Below, one piece after another: positions 16,477 to 17,566 of a stretch of 17,566 nucleotides of DNA. The notes beneath the pieces were generated by a model, which made no database searches, was not told where the DNA came from, and saw only the letters and a list, made by a program, of their open reading frames with translations. The translations under genes and the position numbers were made by a program. How positions within the stretch are numbered: the first letter of the stretch is position 1; each line of letters starts with the position of its first letter. Source of the stretch: Myxococcota bacterium (GTDB taxonomy: Bacteria > Myxococcota_C > UBA6777); the NCBI GenBank assembly GCA_023150835.1, contig JAKLKB010000139.1, forward strand, positions 1 to 17,566, in the 5' to 3' direction.

Positions 16477-17566
16477 ATGAAGCGCCTTTGGTTGCGATGG
16501 TTGTTTTGCCTCGTTGTTCCGGGTTTTTTGTTGTGGATGCCTGCTTCGTGGATGCCTTTTGCACAAGCCACGTTGATCGAGCAGCGCGTGATGGCGTTGT
16601 TTGTGTTTGCGGCGTTGTTGTGGATCACGGAGCCGATCCCTGCTTACGCGACCTCTCTTTTGATCGTGTTGCTATCGCTGCTGTTTCTCTCGGATCGCGG
16701 ATGGATCGGGGCGAGGACACCTTCGCCCGATCTTGGCCGTTTGTTGTCCTACCAAGAGATCATGGCTTGTTTCGCATCGCCGATCGTTTTGTTGTTCCTT
16801 GGTGGACTTTTTCTCGCGCTGGCCGCGCAAAAATATAGGCTCGATCAAAACCTTGCGCGGCTTTTGTTGCGGCCCTTTGGCGAAAACCCGCGACTCGTTA
16901 TGCTCGGGATGATGGGCATTACCGCTTTTTTCTCGATGTTTATGAGCAACACCGCAACCACGGTAATGATGCTTTCGATCCTTGTTCCTGTCCTCGAAGG
17001 GCTCGATCCCGAAGACAAAGGACGGATCGGCTTTGCGCTTTCCATCCCGTTGTCCTCGAATATCGGGGGTCTTGGAACTCCGATCGGTACACCTCCGAAC
17101 GCCGTTGCGCTCAAATACCTCGTTGGATCGGACGTCATCCATTTCGGGCAATGGATGTGTTTTGGTGTGCCTGTAGTCTGCGTCTTGGTCTTGATCGCTT
17201 GGCTCGCGTTGCAAGCGATGTATCCGATACAAACGCCGAAGCTGCGGCTTCAGATCGAAGGTCGATTTCGCACAGGCAGTTTGTATGAGCAGTTGTTCGA
17301 GCAAGGAACATCCGCTTTTTTGCGTTTTGTTTGCCTTTTTACGTACAAACGTGTTGTCTTTCCGACAGCACAGACGAAGTGTCCGAGTGTTCGCCACGGG
17401 GGGGCTGCCCCCATACGCGCTAGGTTAGCGCTTGTTGGCCCCCCCACCCCAGCCCTCCCCCGTGAACAGGGGAGGGAGCGAAAGTCGGAAGCAGCGGGGA
17501 TTTTGTTTTTTCATGACACACGCTGTATGCACGACGCGCAGACGCTGCCCGTTCCAACTTCCCCCC
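16477..17566 (+). pseudogene. DASS/SLC13-type transporter, N-terminal half, likely disrupted
   Basis: The frame from ATG 16477 encodes a membrane protein with the hallmarks of divalent anion:Na+ symporters: ALLWITEPIP (46-55), SNTATTVMML (157-166) and SNIGGLGTPIGTPPN (194-208), the first Na+/substrate SNT hairpin. Such carriers import dicarboxylates, sulfate or similar anions and usually have about 450-500 residues in two inverted halves. Here recognisable similarity ends near residue 267 (IEGRFRTG, about 17280). The frame then stays open for about 95 more codons that look non-homologous and from about 17398 run through the REPIN-like element to the window edge. The second half is therefore missing or displaced. 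The ribosome site is weak. Disruption is inference, since the sequence beyond the edge is not visible. Confidence 0.7.
17398..17566. repeat. composite REPIN-like element, copy 2 (runs off window)
   Basis: This copy starts with the outer hairpin GGGGGGCTGCCCCC and CATACGCG. From 17421 it matches 147-292 with about five differences over 146 bp, including two single-base indels. The left inner hairpin (17453-17476) is identical to copy 1. The window ends inside the right inner hairpin. Being in the same orientation as copy 1, the pair forms direct repeats about 17.3 kb apart. Confidence 0.8.

Overview
This 17.6 kb stretch looks like chromosomal DNA from a Gram-negative bacterium, most likely a Myxococcota or other former deltaproteobacterial lineage. 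That assignment is inference. It rests on a very long Cys-rich repeat lipoprotein, an ArnT-like glycosyltransferase with extra domains, a short-chain dehydrogenase that resembles 3-ketodihydrosphingosine reductase, and gaps crowded with small palindromic repeats. I see no rRNA, tRNA, phage module, CRISPR array or transposase gene.

Layout. Positions 1-425 hold no gene but contain a composite REPIN-like element (124-394). Minus strand 2003-426 is a two-gene unit, a KDSR-like SDR followed by peptide deformylase. A divergent gap with a clear sigma70-type promoter leads into a 1094-residue membrane glycosyltransferase (2348-5632, plus). A LysR-type regulator (6691-5726, minus) faces it convergently and is divergent from an MDR-family oxidoreductase (6839-7783, plus), a classical regulator/target arrangement. 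Next comes a 1216-residue lipoprotein with 37 four-cysteine modules (8137-11787, plus), then about 450 bp of palindromic repeats. A large Slt-type lytic transglycosylase (14700-12241, minus) is divergent from a glutamate-cysteine ligase family gene (15008-16318, plus). The ligase is followed by a 116-bp MITE with perfect terminal inverted repeats. The window ends in the first half of a DASS/SLC13-type transporter (from 16477). Its reading frame runs without a stop into a second copy of the REPIN-like element found at the start of the window.

The genes do not form one pathway. Most point to the cell envelope: a possible sphingolipid step, envelope glycosylation, a surface lipoprotein, peptidoglycan turnover and a transporter. 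The ligase (thiol biosynthesis) and deformylase (protein maturation) are housekeeping-type functions. I do not see a clear new multi-gene system. The most unusual items are the cysteine-module lipoprotein with its three-module higher-order repeat, the REPIN-like element with nested inverted repeats that appears to disrupt the transporter, the MITE, and a cluster of CCACATAC motifs between the transglycosylase and ligase genes. Start sites were chosen by ribosome-binding sequence where possible and often differ from the longest open frame.
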